Shown here: positions 21,768 to 31,708 of the stretch, one piece after another
Layout: each line of letters begins with the position of its first letter
Numbering within the stretch: the stretch's first letter is position 1
Assembly: GCA_905182885.1 (NCBI GenBank)
Contig: CAJJCW010000001.1
Coordinates: forward strand, 124,001-188,000
DNA: 64,000 bases
Reading direction: 5' to 3'
Source of the DNA: SAR86 cluster bacterium SAR86B
GTDB lineage: Bacteria; Pseudomonadota; Gammaproteobacteria; Magnimaribacterales; D2472
The notes under the pieces: model-generated
The model's input: the letters and a program-made list of their open reading frames with translations, nothing else
What the model was told of the DNA's origin: nothing
The model's database searches: none
Position numbers and translations under genes: made by a program

Positions 21768-22242
21768 AGGTATTTATGATCATGTTGTAAAAGATGCCAA
21801 AATGAATGAGGTTTCAATAGGTGCGTTTAAAGAAAAGGTTTTATTGGTAGTTAATGTTGCTAGCGAATGTGGCTTTACATATCAATATGAAGGACTTCAG
21901 AGGCTGTATAGTAAGTACGCTCAAGATGGTCTAGAAATACTTGGATTCCCTTGCAACCAGTTTAAAGCGCAAGAATCAGGAACAAATGAAGAAATACAAT
22001 TTTTTTGCACTGAAAAGTATGATGTTTCTTTCAATGTTTTTAACAAAATTGATGTAAATGGTCAGGATGCTGATCCATTTTATGAATTTCTTAAAAATGA
22101 GCGCCCTGGAATAATGGGAACAAAAAACATTAAGTGGAATTTCTCGAAATTCTTGGTTAATAAAAATGGTGAAGTTGTTAAACGTTATGGCCCAACAACA
22201 AAACCAGAGGCTATTGAATCAGACATTGTGAGGCTTCTTTAA
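21760..22242 (+). CDS. Glutathione peroxidase family (Cys-type thiol peroxidase), copy 2 (tandem paralogue)
   Basis: NVASECGFTYQYEGLQ, LGFPCNQFKAQESGTNEEIQFFCTEKYDVSFN; start overlaps end of copy 1 by 8 nt (ATGACTAA). Confidence 0.93.
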   Translation: MTKGIYDHVVKDAKMNEVSIGAFKEKVLLVVNVASECGFTYQYEGLQRLYSKYAQDGLEILGFPCNQFKAQESGTNEEIQFFCTEKYDVSFNVFNKIDVNGQDADPFYEFLKNERPGIMGTKNIKWNFSKFLVNKNGEVVKRYGPTTKPEAIESDIVRLL

Positions 22243-22279
22243 TGCCTACCTTGTTCGGGGTAGCCTAGTTCCTCACAAT
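22225..22279. promoter_or_regulatory. Nested inverted repeat spanning the gpx2 stop and gpx2/rimI convergent spacer
   Basis: ATTGTGAGG (22225-22233) / CCTCACAAT (22271-22279) exact 9-bp inverted repeat, with inner CTACC (22246-22250) / GGTAG (22259-22263). No T-tract follows on either strand. Confidence 0.45.
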
Positions 22280-22346
22280 AACTGCTCTTTTAGCAATTTA
22301 TATAATTATTGAAGAGTTGCAGCTTAACTGGTTAAGAAAGAAGGAT

Positions 22347-22784
22347 TTAGAAACTTAAAGACATTAGCAGGGCATCTTCAGGAACATCTCCTGAATAATA
22401 CTTCTCTCTTATAGCATCTTTTAAAAAGTTATGGCCCTCGTAAAATGAAATAGCTTTATCATTTCCAGCCCTAACTTCTAAAAATACTTGAGTAATCCCC
22501 ATAGCCTTGCATTGCTTATTCATTGAGCTAATTAGAAGACTTCCAATACCTCTTCTCTCATGAGTCTCTTTCACGGCAATGCTAAGCAAATGTGCCTCTG
22601 GCTTAATTGGTGAAAAAATTAAGAACCCTATTATTAGGTTATTTTCTTTGCAGACTAAGCCATGATGACCAACCTTAAAGGAAGAAGTAAAGTTTTCGTA
22701 AGACCAAGGTGTAGGATTTGTGGATAGTTCAATTTCGTATGCTTCGTCTAGATCCGCCCTATCTAATAAAGATATTTCAAACAT
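22347..22784 (-). CDS. rimI: Ribosomal protein S18-alanine N-acetyltransferase RimI
   Basis: GNAT fold; HLLSIAVKETHERRGIGSLLI, FLEVRAGNDKAISFYEGHNF. Confidence 0.9.
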   Translation of the reverse strand: MFEISLLDRADLDEAYEIELSTNPTPWSYENFTSSFKVGHHGLVCKENNLIIGFLIFSPIKPEAHLLSIAVKETHERRGIGSLLISSMNKQCKAMGITQVFLEVRAGNDKAISFYEGHNFLKDAIREKYYSGDVPEDALLMSLSF

Positions 22785-22785
22785 A

Positions 22786-23226
22786 CTAAAAAATAAATTT
22801 GGTCTTAATGTCTTCCCACAGTGGCTTTTTCAAGTTGGGTTTTGTTAAAATCTCAATCAGGCTAGGTGAGGTTATGATTGGTAAAAATGTCTTAATATTA
22901 AAGTTATTTTTATAAAAAATAATAATTCCGCTAACAGCTTGAAACTGATCAATAAGCCCCGAGATATCTTCATGCTTATTTATTTTCATAGTTTTTATGA
23001 TCTCAATCTCGCCTGTTGGCTTTATAGCGTTAATAATCGCCCCTAATAAATTCTTTTGATCTTGGGAAATATCGTTATAAGGCACATCAAGTAATGTTAA
23101 AATATTTCCTTTTTGATAAAAATTAACTTCTTTATCAACTAACTGATTTGGTTCTGGTCTAAGGGAGTACCTTGTAACACCAATCTCTTTTAAGATTAGG
23201 TTAGTTTTGATGGTTGAAGTTATCAT
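22786..23226 (-). CDS. holD: Divergent DNA polymerase III psi subunit (HolD-like)
   Basis: Immediately upstream of rimI as in E. coli; N-terminal ILKEIGVTRYSLRPEP resembles E. coli HolD QLQQLGITQWSLRRPG; C-terminal SPSLIEILTKPNLKKPLWEDIKTK resembles SPALTDLRANPTARAALWQQICTY (from memory). Confidence 0.65.
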   Translation of the reverse strand: MITSTIKTNLILKEIGVTRYSLRPEPNQLVDKEVNFYQKGNILTLLDVPYNDISQDQKNLLGAIINAIKPTGEIEIIKTMKINKHEDISGLIDQFQAVSGIIIFYKNNFNIKTFLPIITSPSLIEILTKPNLKKPLWEDIKTKFIF

Positions 23227-23251
23227 AGAGATAAAATATTAACATTTACTA

Positions 23252-24916
23252 ATGAAAATGGATAATCAGAATAACAAATATAAGGCTTTTAAGCCCATTG
23301 AACTTGAAAATAGATCATGGCCTTCAAAGGTTATTAAAGAATCGCCTCTTTGGTGCTCTGTAGATCTTAGGGATGGAAATCAAGCCCTTATTGAGCCAAT
23401 GGGAGCTGAAAGAAAAGATCGAATGTTTGCCCTCCTTTGCGACCTAAAATTTAAAGAGATAGAAGTGGGTTTTCCTTCAGCCTCTCAAACTGATTTTGAT
23501 TTTGTCAGAGACCTTATTGAATCAAAGAAAATTCCATCTGATGTAACTATTCAGGTCCTTACTCAATCAAGAAATGAACTAATTGAAAGAACTTTTGAAT
23601 CCTTAAAGGGAATTCCTCAAGCTATTGTTCATTTTTATAATTCAACATCTACTCTTCAAAGAAAAGTTGTATTTAAGCAAGATAAGGCTGGCATAAAAGA
23701 AATTGCAATTAATGGTGCAAAAAAAATAAAAGAACTTGCTGAAAAAAACTCAGATACCGATTGGCGTTTTGAATACTCTCCTGAAAGCTTTACTGGAACT
23801 GAGTTAGATTATGCTGCGGAGGTTTGCGATGCAGTTGTTGAAATCTTAAAAGAGGTATCTGACCATAAAATAATTATCAACCTCCCGGCAACTGTTGAAA
23901 TGTCAACGCCAAATATCTATGGCGATCAGATAGAGTGGATGAATCAAAACCTTCAGTATAGAGATGATATATGCCTAAGCCTTCATCCTCACAATGACAG
24001 AGGAACTGCTGTGGCAGCGACAGAGTTTGGATTAATGGCTGGTGCAGACAGAGTTGAGGGAACTCTTTTTGGAAATGGCGAAAGAACTGGAAATGTTGAT
24101 ATCGTTACTCTTGCTCTAAATATGTTTACGCAAGGGATTGATCCACAATTAGATTTTTCAAATATTAATGCAGTTATGCGAGAAGTAGAGTATTGCAATC
24201 AACTACCTGTTCATCCCAGACACCCTTACGCAGGAGATCTTGTTTTTACTGCCTTTTCAGGCTCGCATCAAGATGCCATAAAAAAGGGATTCCAAGGAAT
24301 GAGAGAATCTAACGATCCGGTATGGGAAGTACCCTACTTACCAATAGATCCAGCTGACTTAGGAAGAAGTTATGAAGCTGTTGTGAGAATAAATTCACAA
24401 TCAGGCAAAGGAGGAGTCGCTTTCTTACTTGAAAAAGATCACGGCGTTTCACTACCGAGAAGATTGCAAATTAGCATGAGTCAAAAAATACAAAAACTAG
24501 CTGATGAATCTGGTAAAGAGATAAATACTTCGGAGATCTGGAAAATATTTGAAGACAATTTCTTAATTCCAAGGAAAGGTTTTTCTTATATTAGTCATAA
24601 TTCTTCATCGCAAGATGAAGTTCATCATTTAGAACTAAAGATGGTTATTGATGAAAAAGAGGTAACTATAAATGGTTCGGGAAATGGTCCAATTGATTCT
24701 TTCATAAACGGTCTTTCTAAAGAACTTAAAACGGTAATAAAAGTTTCTGATTACCATCAATCAGCTATATCATCTGGATCTGATGCTAAAGCTGCTGCCT
24801 ATATAGAATTAGAGCAAGATGGAAAAACTAACTGGGGTGTAGGTATTAATCCCAATACAACAAGAGCATCCTTTGAAGCTATTATTGTTGGATTAAGTAA
24901 ACTTAATAACAGCTAA
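23252..24916 (+). CDS. leuA: 2-isopropylmalate synthase (LeuA, long type-2 form)
   Basis: SPLWCSVDLRDGNQALIEPMGAERK, LSLHPHNDRGTAVAATEFGLMAGADRVEGTLFGNGERTGNVD. Confidence 0.94.
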   Translation: MKMDNQNNKYKAFKPIELENRSWPSKVIKESPLWCSVDLRDGNQALIEPMGAERKDRMFALLCDLKFKEIEVGFPSASQTDFDFVRDLIESKKIPSDVTIQVLTQSRNELIERTFESLKGIPQAIVHFYNSTSTLQRKVVFKQDKAGIKEIAINGAKKIKELAEKNSDTDWRFEYSPESFTGTELDYAAEVCDAVVEILKEVSDHKIIINLPATVEMSTPNIYGDQIEWMNQNLQYRDDICLSLHPHNDRGTAVAATEFGLMAGADRVEGTLFGNGERTGNVDIVTLALNMFTQGIDPQLDFSNINAVMREVEYCNQLPVHPRHPYAGDLVFTAFSGSHQDAIKKGFQGMRESNDPVWEVPYLPIDPADLGRSYEAVVRINSQSGKGGVAFLLEKDHGVSLPRRLQISMSQKIQKLADESGKEINTSEIWKIFEDNFLIPRKGFSYISHNSSSQDEVHHLELKMVIDEKEVTINGSGNGPIDSFINGLSKELKTVIKVSDYHQSAISSGSDAKAAAYIELEQDGKTNWGVGINPNTTRASFEAIIVGLSKLNNS

Positions 24917-25686
24917 TCAAAGTTAGGCTCTCTTTTCTCAAAGAAAGCTAGAACTGCCTCATGGTTTTGAGGACTTCTTGTTAAATCATTCTGAATTTCG
25001 GCTTCGCTTGAAAAGGTATCCCAGTAACCAACCTGTAAAGATTCTCTCATTAGTTTTTTTGTATGGCTAAGTGCTTGAGAGGACCTTTTAGATAATTTAA
25101 GAGCCCACTCCATTGTTTTATTTTCTAGTTCATCACTTGATACAAGTTTATTTGCAATTCCATAATGTAGACACTCATCGGCGGTAATTTTTTTGGCTTC
25201 AATTGCATATTCATATGCTTTTGCATAGCCCATAAATTTAGGTAGAAGCCATGACAAGCCACCATCTGGAACTAAAGCTATATTACTAAAAACAGAAAGG
25301 ATATAACCATTATCTGCCATTATTCTTAGATCACAAGACATAGCTATAGCAGCGCCAATTCCAGCAGCAGGGCCAGAAATAGAAGCAATCACCGGCTTAG
25401 GCATCGATGTAATATTTAAAAAAATTGGCTTATAACCCCTCATTAAGGCATCTTTAGAACTCTCCCAACTAGATTTACCCTCTCCCAAATCAGCTCCAGC
25501 AGAAAAAGCTCTTCCAGCTCCAGTAATAATGACAACCTTGATATCTTGATCATCCCTAACATCATCTGTAGCTTTTTGAAGATCCCAGATTAGCTGTTCA
25601 TTAACAGCATTAAGTAGTTCTGGTCTATTTAGTTTTATTGTCGCAACTTTATTTTCTTTAATTAACTCTAAGGTATCAAAACTCAT
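24913..25686 (-). CDS. Enoyl-CoA hydratase/isomerase family protein
   Basis: Crotonase fold: LNRPELLNAVNEQL, ITGAGRAFSAGADLGEGK, SGPAAGIGAAIAMSCDLRIM. Confidence 0.9.
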   Translation of the reverse strand: MSFDTLELIKENKVATIKLNRPELLNAVNEQLIWDLQKATDDVRDDQDIKVVIITGAGRAFSAGADLGEGKSSWESSKDALMRGYKPIFLNITSMPKPVIASISGPAAGIGAAIAMSCDLRIMADNGYILSVFSNIALVPDGGLSWLLPKFMGYAKAYEYAIEAKKITADECLHYGIANKLVSSDELENKTMEWALKLSKRSSQALSHTKKLMRESLQVGYWDTFSSEAEIQNDLTRSPQNHEAVLAFFEKREPNFD

Positions 25687-25724
25687 ATCTTTTTCCTGTT
25701 AAACATTTTTAATAATTATATAGC

Positions 25725-26681
25725 CTACTTCTTTAAGATAACAATACAACCATCTCTATAAATAGCGCTTCCCCCTGGAAGATCTTGATCGTCCCTAGAC
25801 CATGAAACTTCAGACCTTGGTCCAGGCCTAGATAAAATAAATGTTTTAATAATTTCTTTAGTAATTTTTTTACTTGGCAAGCAGATATCCTGTTCGCGAA
25901 TAGAAGTCCTTAAAATATCTACTAATATCTCACTATCAACTTTTTTTAAGTCTTTAACAGGTATTTTATTTTTTATTAGATGATTAAAGTTCTTGTCTAA
26001 CAGGTATGAATAGGATTTATTTCTGTCCCTAATGATTTCTGAAGTAGCTTGAATTCTAGATGATATATTTTTCCACCTTTCTTCAATCAAAGGAATTATG
26101 TCATTTCTAATGAAATTCCTGTCCTGGTTGCTTTCAAAATTTGAGCTATCTTCAATAAAGCTTATTTCATTATTTTTTAGATACTCTAAAAGCTCTATTT
26201 TTGTTAAATCCAATAAAGGCCTTATAAGTACTCCCTTGCCAACCCGCCTTGTTAATGCCGGACCTTCAAGCCCATCAATACCTGTCCCCCTAAACATTCT
26301 TATTAAAATAGTTTCAGTTACATCATTTGCATGATGACCTAGTAGTAATTGCTCTCCTTCTTTTAAAATATCTGAGAAAACTTTATACCTTGCCTTTCTT
26401 GCTGCTGACTCAAGACCATCACGATCAACCTCTATATGAACAGATTTAGTATGAAGAATAATATCTAATTTATTACATATGTTTTTACAGTGAGATTCCC
26501 AGGCATTATTATCTGGGGATAGATTATGATCCACGTGAATAGCTTCTAAGTGAATGGAATGAGTGTGTCTTAAATCTGAAAATAAGTAGAGCAAAGCTGT
26601 AGAGTCTGCTCCGCCGCTATAAGCAATATAGATTTTTTTATTTAGATCTATATTCTTTATTAAATTCGTTGGATTGATCAA
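25725..26681 (-). CDS. tilS: tRNA(Ile)-lysidine synthase TilS (short form)
   Basis: PP-loop YIAYSGGADSTALLYLF, LLGHHANDVTETILIRMFRGTGIDGLEG; downstream of accA. Confidence 0.92.
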   Translation of the reverse strand: MINPTNLIKNIDLNKKIYIAYSGGADSTALLYLFSDLRHTHSIHLEAIHVDHNLSPDNNAWESHCKNICNKLDIILHTKSVHIEVDRDGLESAARKARYKVFSDILKEGEQLLLGHHANDVTETILIRMFRGTGIDGLEGPALTRRVGKGVLIRPLLDLTKIELLEYLKNNEISFIEDSSNFESNQDRNFIRNDIIPLIEERWKNISSRIQATSEIIRDRNKSYSYLLDKNFNHLIKNKIPVKDLKKVDSEILVDILRTSIREQDICLPSKKITKEIIKTFILSRPGPRSEVSWSRDDQDLPGGSAIYRDGCIVILKK

Positions 26682-26684
26682 AAT

Positions 26685-27683
26685 CTAAGCACCTATATCT
26701 AGGAGCCTTTTATATCTTCTTTGAAGAAGGTCATCCATAGAGTATTTGCTTAAGATAGTTAAATTATTAACAAGTGATGCCTTAATATTAGCAGATACTA
26801 TATCAAAATCTCTATGAGCTCCACCAACTGGCTCTGAAATAACCTCATCTATAACGTTGATCTTTTTTAGCTCTGAGGCACAAACTTTCATTGCATTAGC
26901 TGCTTCAGGTGCTTTATCTGGAGTTCTCCAAATGATTGATGCACATGCCTCAGGAGATGCTACAGAATATGTTGCATATTCAAGCATCGATAAATGATCT
27001 CCAATGCTAATAGCTAAAGCACCACCTGAACCTCCCTCACCTGTTACAACTACGATAATTGGTGTTTTAAGTTCAGACATAACGGCTAAGTTTGTAGCTA
27101 TTGCCTCGCTTTGGCCCCTTTCCTCACCCTCAATACCAGGATAGGCTCCTGCTGTATCAATAAAGGTAATTACGGGAAGAGAAAACTGTTCTGCAAATTG
27201 CATTAATCTCTTGGCTTTACGATAGCCCTCTGGCTGAGGCATACCGAAATTTCTTCTTACCCTCTCTTCTGTCTCCCTTCCTTTCTCGTGGCCAATTATC
27301 ATTACAGGAGTATTTTCAAGATAAGCCATGCCACCAACTAATGCCGCATCATCTCCAAACTGTCTATCACCATGTAACTCATCAAAGTCATTAAAAATTC
27401 TTTTTATAAAATCTAATGTATGGGGTCTTTGTGGATGTCTTGCGACTTGGACAGTCTGCCATATTGAAAGTTTAGAATATATTTTTTTTGTTAAGGCATC
27501 TCTCTGATTTTCTAAACTAACTATTTCTTTGTTGATTTCAGGAGTATCTGATGCGGCAAGTCTGAGGGCGCTTATTTTTTCTGAAATATTTTCAATAGGC
27601 TTCTCAAAATCTAAAAACTTTTGATCTTCAGAGTTTTTTTGACCAGGATCATACCCATCTGATGTATTTTTATTTTCTACCAT
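26685..27683 (-). CDS. accA: Acetyl-CoA carboxylase carboxyltransferase alpha subunit
   Basis: ARHPQRPHTLDFIKRIFNDFDELHGDRQFGDD, FIDTAGAYPGIEGEERGQSEAIA. Confidence 0.97.
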   Translation of the reverse strand: MVENKNTSDGYDPGQKNSEDQKFLDFEKPIENISEKISALRLAASDTPEINKEIVSLENQRDALTKKIYSKLSIWQTVQVARHPQRPHTLDFIKRIFNDFDELHGDRQFGDDAALVGGMAYLENTPVMIIGHEKGRETEERVRRNFGMPQPEGYRKAKRLMQFAEQFSLPVITFIDTAGAYPGIEGEERGQSEAIATNLAVMSELKTPIIVVVTGEGGSGGALAISIGDHLSMLEYATYSVASPEACASIIWRTPDKAPEAANAMKVCASELKKINVIDEVISEPVGGAHRDFDIVSANIKASLVNNLTILSKYSMDDLLQRRYKRLLDIGA

Positions 27684-27717
27684 AATTCTTATTACAAACT
27701 ATTTATAATTAAGTTAG

Positions 27718-30700
27718 TTATATCTCCAGAGCATTCGTACCAAATATTTCTTCCAAATATGTTAAATTTATTAAAGTTGGTGGAAATTTAAATTTCTCAC
27801 CTGCACTTATTATAACTTCAGATTTACCTGTCTTAACTTTAATATTTAACTGGCAGCTTCCATGCGCCCAAAAATCATCTTTTATTTCTCCAAGCTTCTC
27901 TGAAAGAGCATCTAAAGATGAGACATCAGATTTTTCAATATTTATCATTATTTCCCTTACCTTCCTTTCAAGCTCGGTATCGAGAGAGTGGACTTCTCTA
28001 ACTCTCATCCTATACATTGCATCTCCTAAATCTTTTGATTTGTAGTCATCAAGCTCTATAGTTCCTTTTAAAATAAGAATGCTTCCTTCTTTTAAGATAC
28101 CGTGACATGTTTCCAAAGTATCACTAGCTACAACTCCATCCATTACACCACTTCCATCATCAAAATTAATAAATGTTAGTGGGTTACCTTTCCTATCTTT
28201 AATTTGTCTAGCGCTATTTATAAGACAAACAAGAGATGCTTTTTTTATGTCATTTGTGATATCTCCAATCTTTCTTGATCTGAGTTTTTCAATTTTGCCT
28301 CCAATTGCATCAACGGGATGGCCTGATAAATAATAACCTAATGATTTTTTCTCTAAAGATAGTAATTCACTCATAGTAAGGTCAGGTAAATTTTTATATT
28401 TTTCATATGGATCGAAATCTTCGTCTATCGATGCAAATAAATCACCACTCTTTACGCTAGAGCCGTTTGCTGCTTTTGTACTATCTTTAAGCATGTCTTC
28501 TATACATGCAATGGCAACAGTCCTAGATGGTGCAATATTATCAAATGCACCGGATTGGGATAAGGCTTCTAAAGATTTCTTACCTCCAAGCTTAATATCT
28601 GCTTTTTTTGAAAAGTCCCATAAATCTTTAAAATTAACAGACTGTCTTATATTGCAAACATGCTTGATAAAAGAATCGGCAACACCTTTTATAGCTCCAA
28701 GCCCATACTCAATATCTAAATCATCATTAACAAGGAATCTTTTACTGCTTGATAAAATATTTGGGTTTAATACTTTTATATTCATTCTTTTGCATTCTTG
28801 AATTAATGCATGAATTTTGTCGGTGTTTCCAAGCTCTGTAGATAAAACAGCTGACATAAAGTGTTCTGGATAATAGGTTTTAAGAAAGGCTGTTTGGTAG
28901 GATATAACTGCATATGCGGCTGAATGAGATTTATTAAATCCGTATTCAGCAAATTGCTCTATTAGCTCAAAAATTTCATTAGCTTTTTTGGCGGGAATAG
29001 ATTTCTCTTCGCATCCTTTTACAAAAATTTCTCTCTGCTCTTCCATCTCTTCAATTTTCTTCTTACCCATAACTCTTCTAAGAATATCTGCCTGTCCCAT
29101 TGTATATCCAGCCAGAACTCTGGCTGCTTCCATAACTTGCTCTTGGTAAACGATAACACCATATGTTTCTGACAAAACAGGCTCTAAAAGAATATGAGGA
29201 TACTCGACCGAGCTTTTCCCATGCTTTCGCTCTACAAAAGTTGTGTGCATACCTGAATTTAAAGGTCCTGGCCTATATAATGCCAATAATGCAGTGATTT
29301 CTTCAAACTTAGATGGTTTTAAACTCTTTATAAGAGCTCTCATTCCAGTAGATTCAAGTTGGAAAATAGCCATTGTTTTTCCAGAGGAAAGTAATTCAAA
29401 CACCTTGGGGTCATCTAAAGGAATATTATCTAAATTCAATGGATTATCTATCTTTTTGGATGCATTGATAGATTTAACGGCACGATCAATTACTGTTAAT
29501 GTCCTTAAGCCAAGAAAATCAAATTTAACAAGTCCAATTTTCTCCACATCATCTTTATCGTATTGAGTCATAACTGAAGATGATTGCCTATCATTATATA
29601 CAGGACAAAAATCTGAAATACTTCCGGGCGCAATAACTACGCCTCCAGCATGCTTACCAACATTCCTGGCAATACCTTCTAACTTATATGCCAAATCAAC
29701 TACTTCTTTAACTTCTGGGTCATTTTTTGCAGCCTGAGCAAAAATAGGCTGATCTTCCTTGGCCTTATCTAATGTCATTCCAGGCGCAAAAGGAATCATT
29801 TTAGAAATTCTATCTCCAACTGCATAGGGTTTCCCCAAAGCCCTAGCAACATCTCTTACAACTGCTCTAGCTGCCATCGTTCCAAAGGTAGCTATCTGAG
29901 AAACAGAATTTGAGCCATATTTATTACTAACATACTCTATAACTTTATCTCTTTTCTCCATGCAGAAATCAATATCAAAATCAGGCATAGAAACCCTTTC
30001 TGGATTTAAGAATCTTTCAAAAAGTAAGCCATGGTAGATAGGATCAAGCGTGGTTATTCCAAGAGCAAATGCAACTAAGGAGCCTGCTCCAGAGCCTCTT
30101 CCAGGACCCACAGGTACATCATTATCTTTTGACCATTGAATAAAATCATAAACAATTAAGAAATAACTAGAGAAACCCATCGTTTTTATCTGATTGAGCT
30201 CATAGTCCAGCCTATCGGTATAAATTTTATTTTTTTCATCATCGAAATCATTAATAAATTCTTGTAATCTTTTTTTAGAGAGGTCTACCAAAAATGAATC
30301 AAAATTATGCTCATCTGGCACGGGGTACTCTGGTAAAAAATATTGTTTTGTATGAATTGAAACGTTACATTTCTTCGAAATTTCATTAGTATTTTCCAAG
30401 AGGGAATCAAATCCTTTAAATAATTTTGCCATATCATCGGATGACTTGAAGAATTGCTCTTGCGAAAAAATTTTTTCACGATTTGGATCATTAAGAGTTT
30501 TGCCGGTATTGATGCAAACCTTTGTCTCATGAGTATCAAAATCATCAGGTTTTGCAAAAAGTACATCATTGGTAGCTATTAAAGGAATTCCCTTTGTTGA
30601 TGCTATGGGAAGGATATTAGAAAAATACTCAAATTCATCAGGTCTATTTGTCTTTTGTACCTCTAAAATAAAATCGTCATCAAATACCTTAAGAAAGCTT

Positions 30701-31158
30701 TCAATTTTCTTCTCAGCATCTTTTATCTTATTCCTTTTAAGAAGTTCAAATACATGACTATCCTTTCCGCCTGAAATAACAATAATGTCATCTTTTAATT
30801 TTATTAAATCATTAAAATTTATGATTGGACTTTGGTAACTATAATTATTGTGCGCAGAAGAAATAATTCTCATTAAGTTTTTATGGCCTATGTTTGTTTT
30901 TGCTAAACAAAGGAGCTCGTGAGACTGTTCATCATCATCAAATATGACTCTTATAGATGATCCTGATATAGGCTTTATTCCAGAGGCCTCACATTTATTA
31001 AAGAATTTCACTAAACCAAACATATTCGATCTATCTGTTAATGCAACGGATGGAATAGAGTGCTTAACAGCACTATCTACAATCTGGTTAATGGTTAGTA
31101 AGCCTTGGGAAATGCTATATTCAGAGGATACCCTGAGATGTGAGAATACATTTTTCAT
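27718..31158 (-). CDS. dnaE: DNA polymerase III alpha subunit
   Basis: PHP N-terminus, GPGRGSGAGSLVAFALGIT, PDFDIDFCMEKRDKVIEYV; 1146 aa uninterrupted. Confidence 0.97.
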   Translation of the reverse strand: MKNVFSHLRVSSEYSISQGLLTINQIVDSAVKHSIPSVALTDRSNMFGLVKFFNKCEASGIKPISGSSIRVIFDDDEQSHELLCLAKTNIGHKNLMRIISSAHNNYSYQSPIINFNDLIKLKDDIIVISGGKDSHVFELLKRNKIKDAEKKIESFLKVFDDDFILEVQKTNRPDEFEYFSNILPIASTKGIPLIATNDVLFAKPDDFDTHETKVCINTGKTLNDPNREKIFSQEQFFKSSDDMAKLFKGFDSLLENTNEISKKCNVSIHTKQYFLPEYPVPDEHNFDSFLVDLSKKRLQEFINDFDDEKNKIYTDRLDYELNQIKTMGFSSYFLIVYDFIQWSKDNDVPVGPGRGSGAGSLVAFALGITTLDPIYHGLLFERFLNPERVSMPDFDIDFCMEKRDKVIEYVSNKYGSNSVSQIATFGTMAARAVVRDVARALGKPYAVGDRISKMIPFAPGMTLDKAKEDQPIFAQAAKNDPEVKEVVDLAYKLEGIARNVGKHAGGVVIAPGSISDFCPVYNDRQSSSVMTQYDKDDVEKIGLVKFDFLGLRTLTVIDRAVKSINASKKIDNPLNLDNIPLDDPKVFELLSSGKTMAIFQLESTGMRALIKSLKPSKFEEITALLALYRPGPLNSGMHTTFVERKHGKSSVEYPHILLEPVLSETYGVIVYQEQVMEAARVLAGYTMGQADILRRVMGKKKIEEMEEQREIFVKGCEEKSIPAKKANEIFELIEQFAEYGFNKSHSAAYAVISYQTAFLKTYYPEHFMSAVLSTELGNTDKIHALIQECKRMNIKVLNPNILSSSKRFLVNDDLDIEYGLGAIKGVADSFIKHVCNIRQSVNFKDLWDFSKKADIKLGGKKSLEALSQSGAFDNIAPSRTVAIACIEDMLKDSTKAANGSSVKSGDLFASIDEDFDPYEKYKNLPDLTMSELLSLEKKSLGYYLSGHPVDAIGGKIEKLRSRKIGDITNDIKKASLVCLINSARQIKDRKGNPLTFINFDDGSGVMDGVVASDTLETCHGILKEGSILILKGTIELDDYKSKDLGDAMYRMRVREVHSLDTELERKVREIMINIEKSDVSSLDALSEKLGEIKDDFWAHGSCQLNIKVKTGKSEVIISAGEKFKFPPTLINLTYLEEIFGTNALEI

Positions 31159-31162
31159 CTAG

Positions 31163-31708
31163 TTAAATAACGCCCTTAAAAGTTTTCCTGTGTATTGAGC
31201 AGTAGCCAAAAGACTTAATACTCTCTAAGTGCGCTTTAGTACCATACCCTTTGTGCTGAGCAAAACCATAGTTAGGATATTTATTATTAAATTCTATCAT
31301 TAGGTTATCTCTGTAAACTTTAGCAATTATTGATGCCGCACTTATTTCTGCAATCAAAGAGTCGCCTCCTATTATTGTCTGAGTTGGCAGGTCAGTATCT
31401 GGTTTTTTATTTCCATCAACCAGCACTTCATCAGGAATAATTGGAAGATTTAGTATAGCTCGTTTCATTGCCAATAAAGAAGCCTGAAGAATATTAATAC
31501 TATCTATTTCCTCAGGAGATGCAGATCCAAACGCATAATAAGAATTCTCAATTATAATCATTGATAATTCTTCGCGTTTATTAGGGCTTAATTTCTTTGA
31601 ATCATCTAGATTAGATAATTTTTTTTTGAGGATAACTGCAGCTGCAATAACTGGGCCTGCTAAACAACCACGTCCAACCTCATCAACTCCTGCTATTAGA
31701 CTCTTCAA
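31163..31708 (-). CDS. rnhB: Ribonuclease HII
   Basis: IAGVDEVGRGCLAGPVIAAAVIL, DDSKKLSPNKRE. Confidence 0.96.
   Translation of the reverse strand: MKSLIAGVDEVGRGCLAGPVIAAAVILKKKLSNLDDSKKLSPNKREELSMIIIENSYYAFGSASPEEIDSINILQASLLAMKRAILNLPIIPDEVLVDGNKKPDTDLPTQTIIGGDSLIAEISAASIIAKVYRDNLMIEFNNKYPNYGFAQHKGYGTKAHLESIKSFGYCSIHRKTFKGVI

Noticed and set aside
25725-26681. Short TilS as a possible truncation
   Set aside because: Catalytic PP-loop region complete; shorter TilS forms lacking part of the C-terminal region are known.
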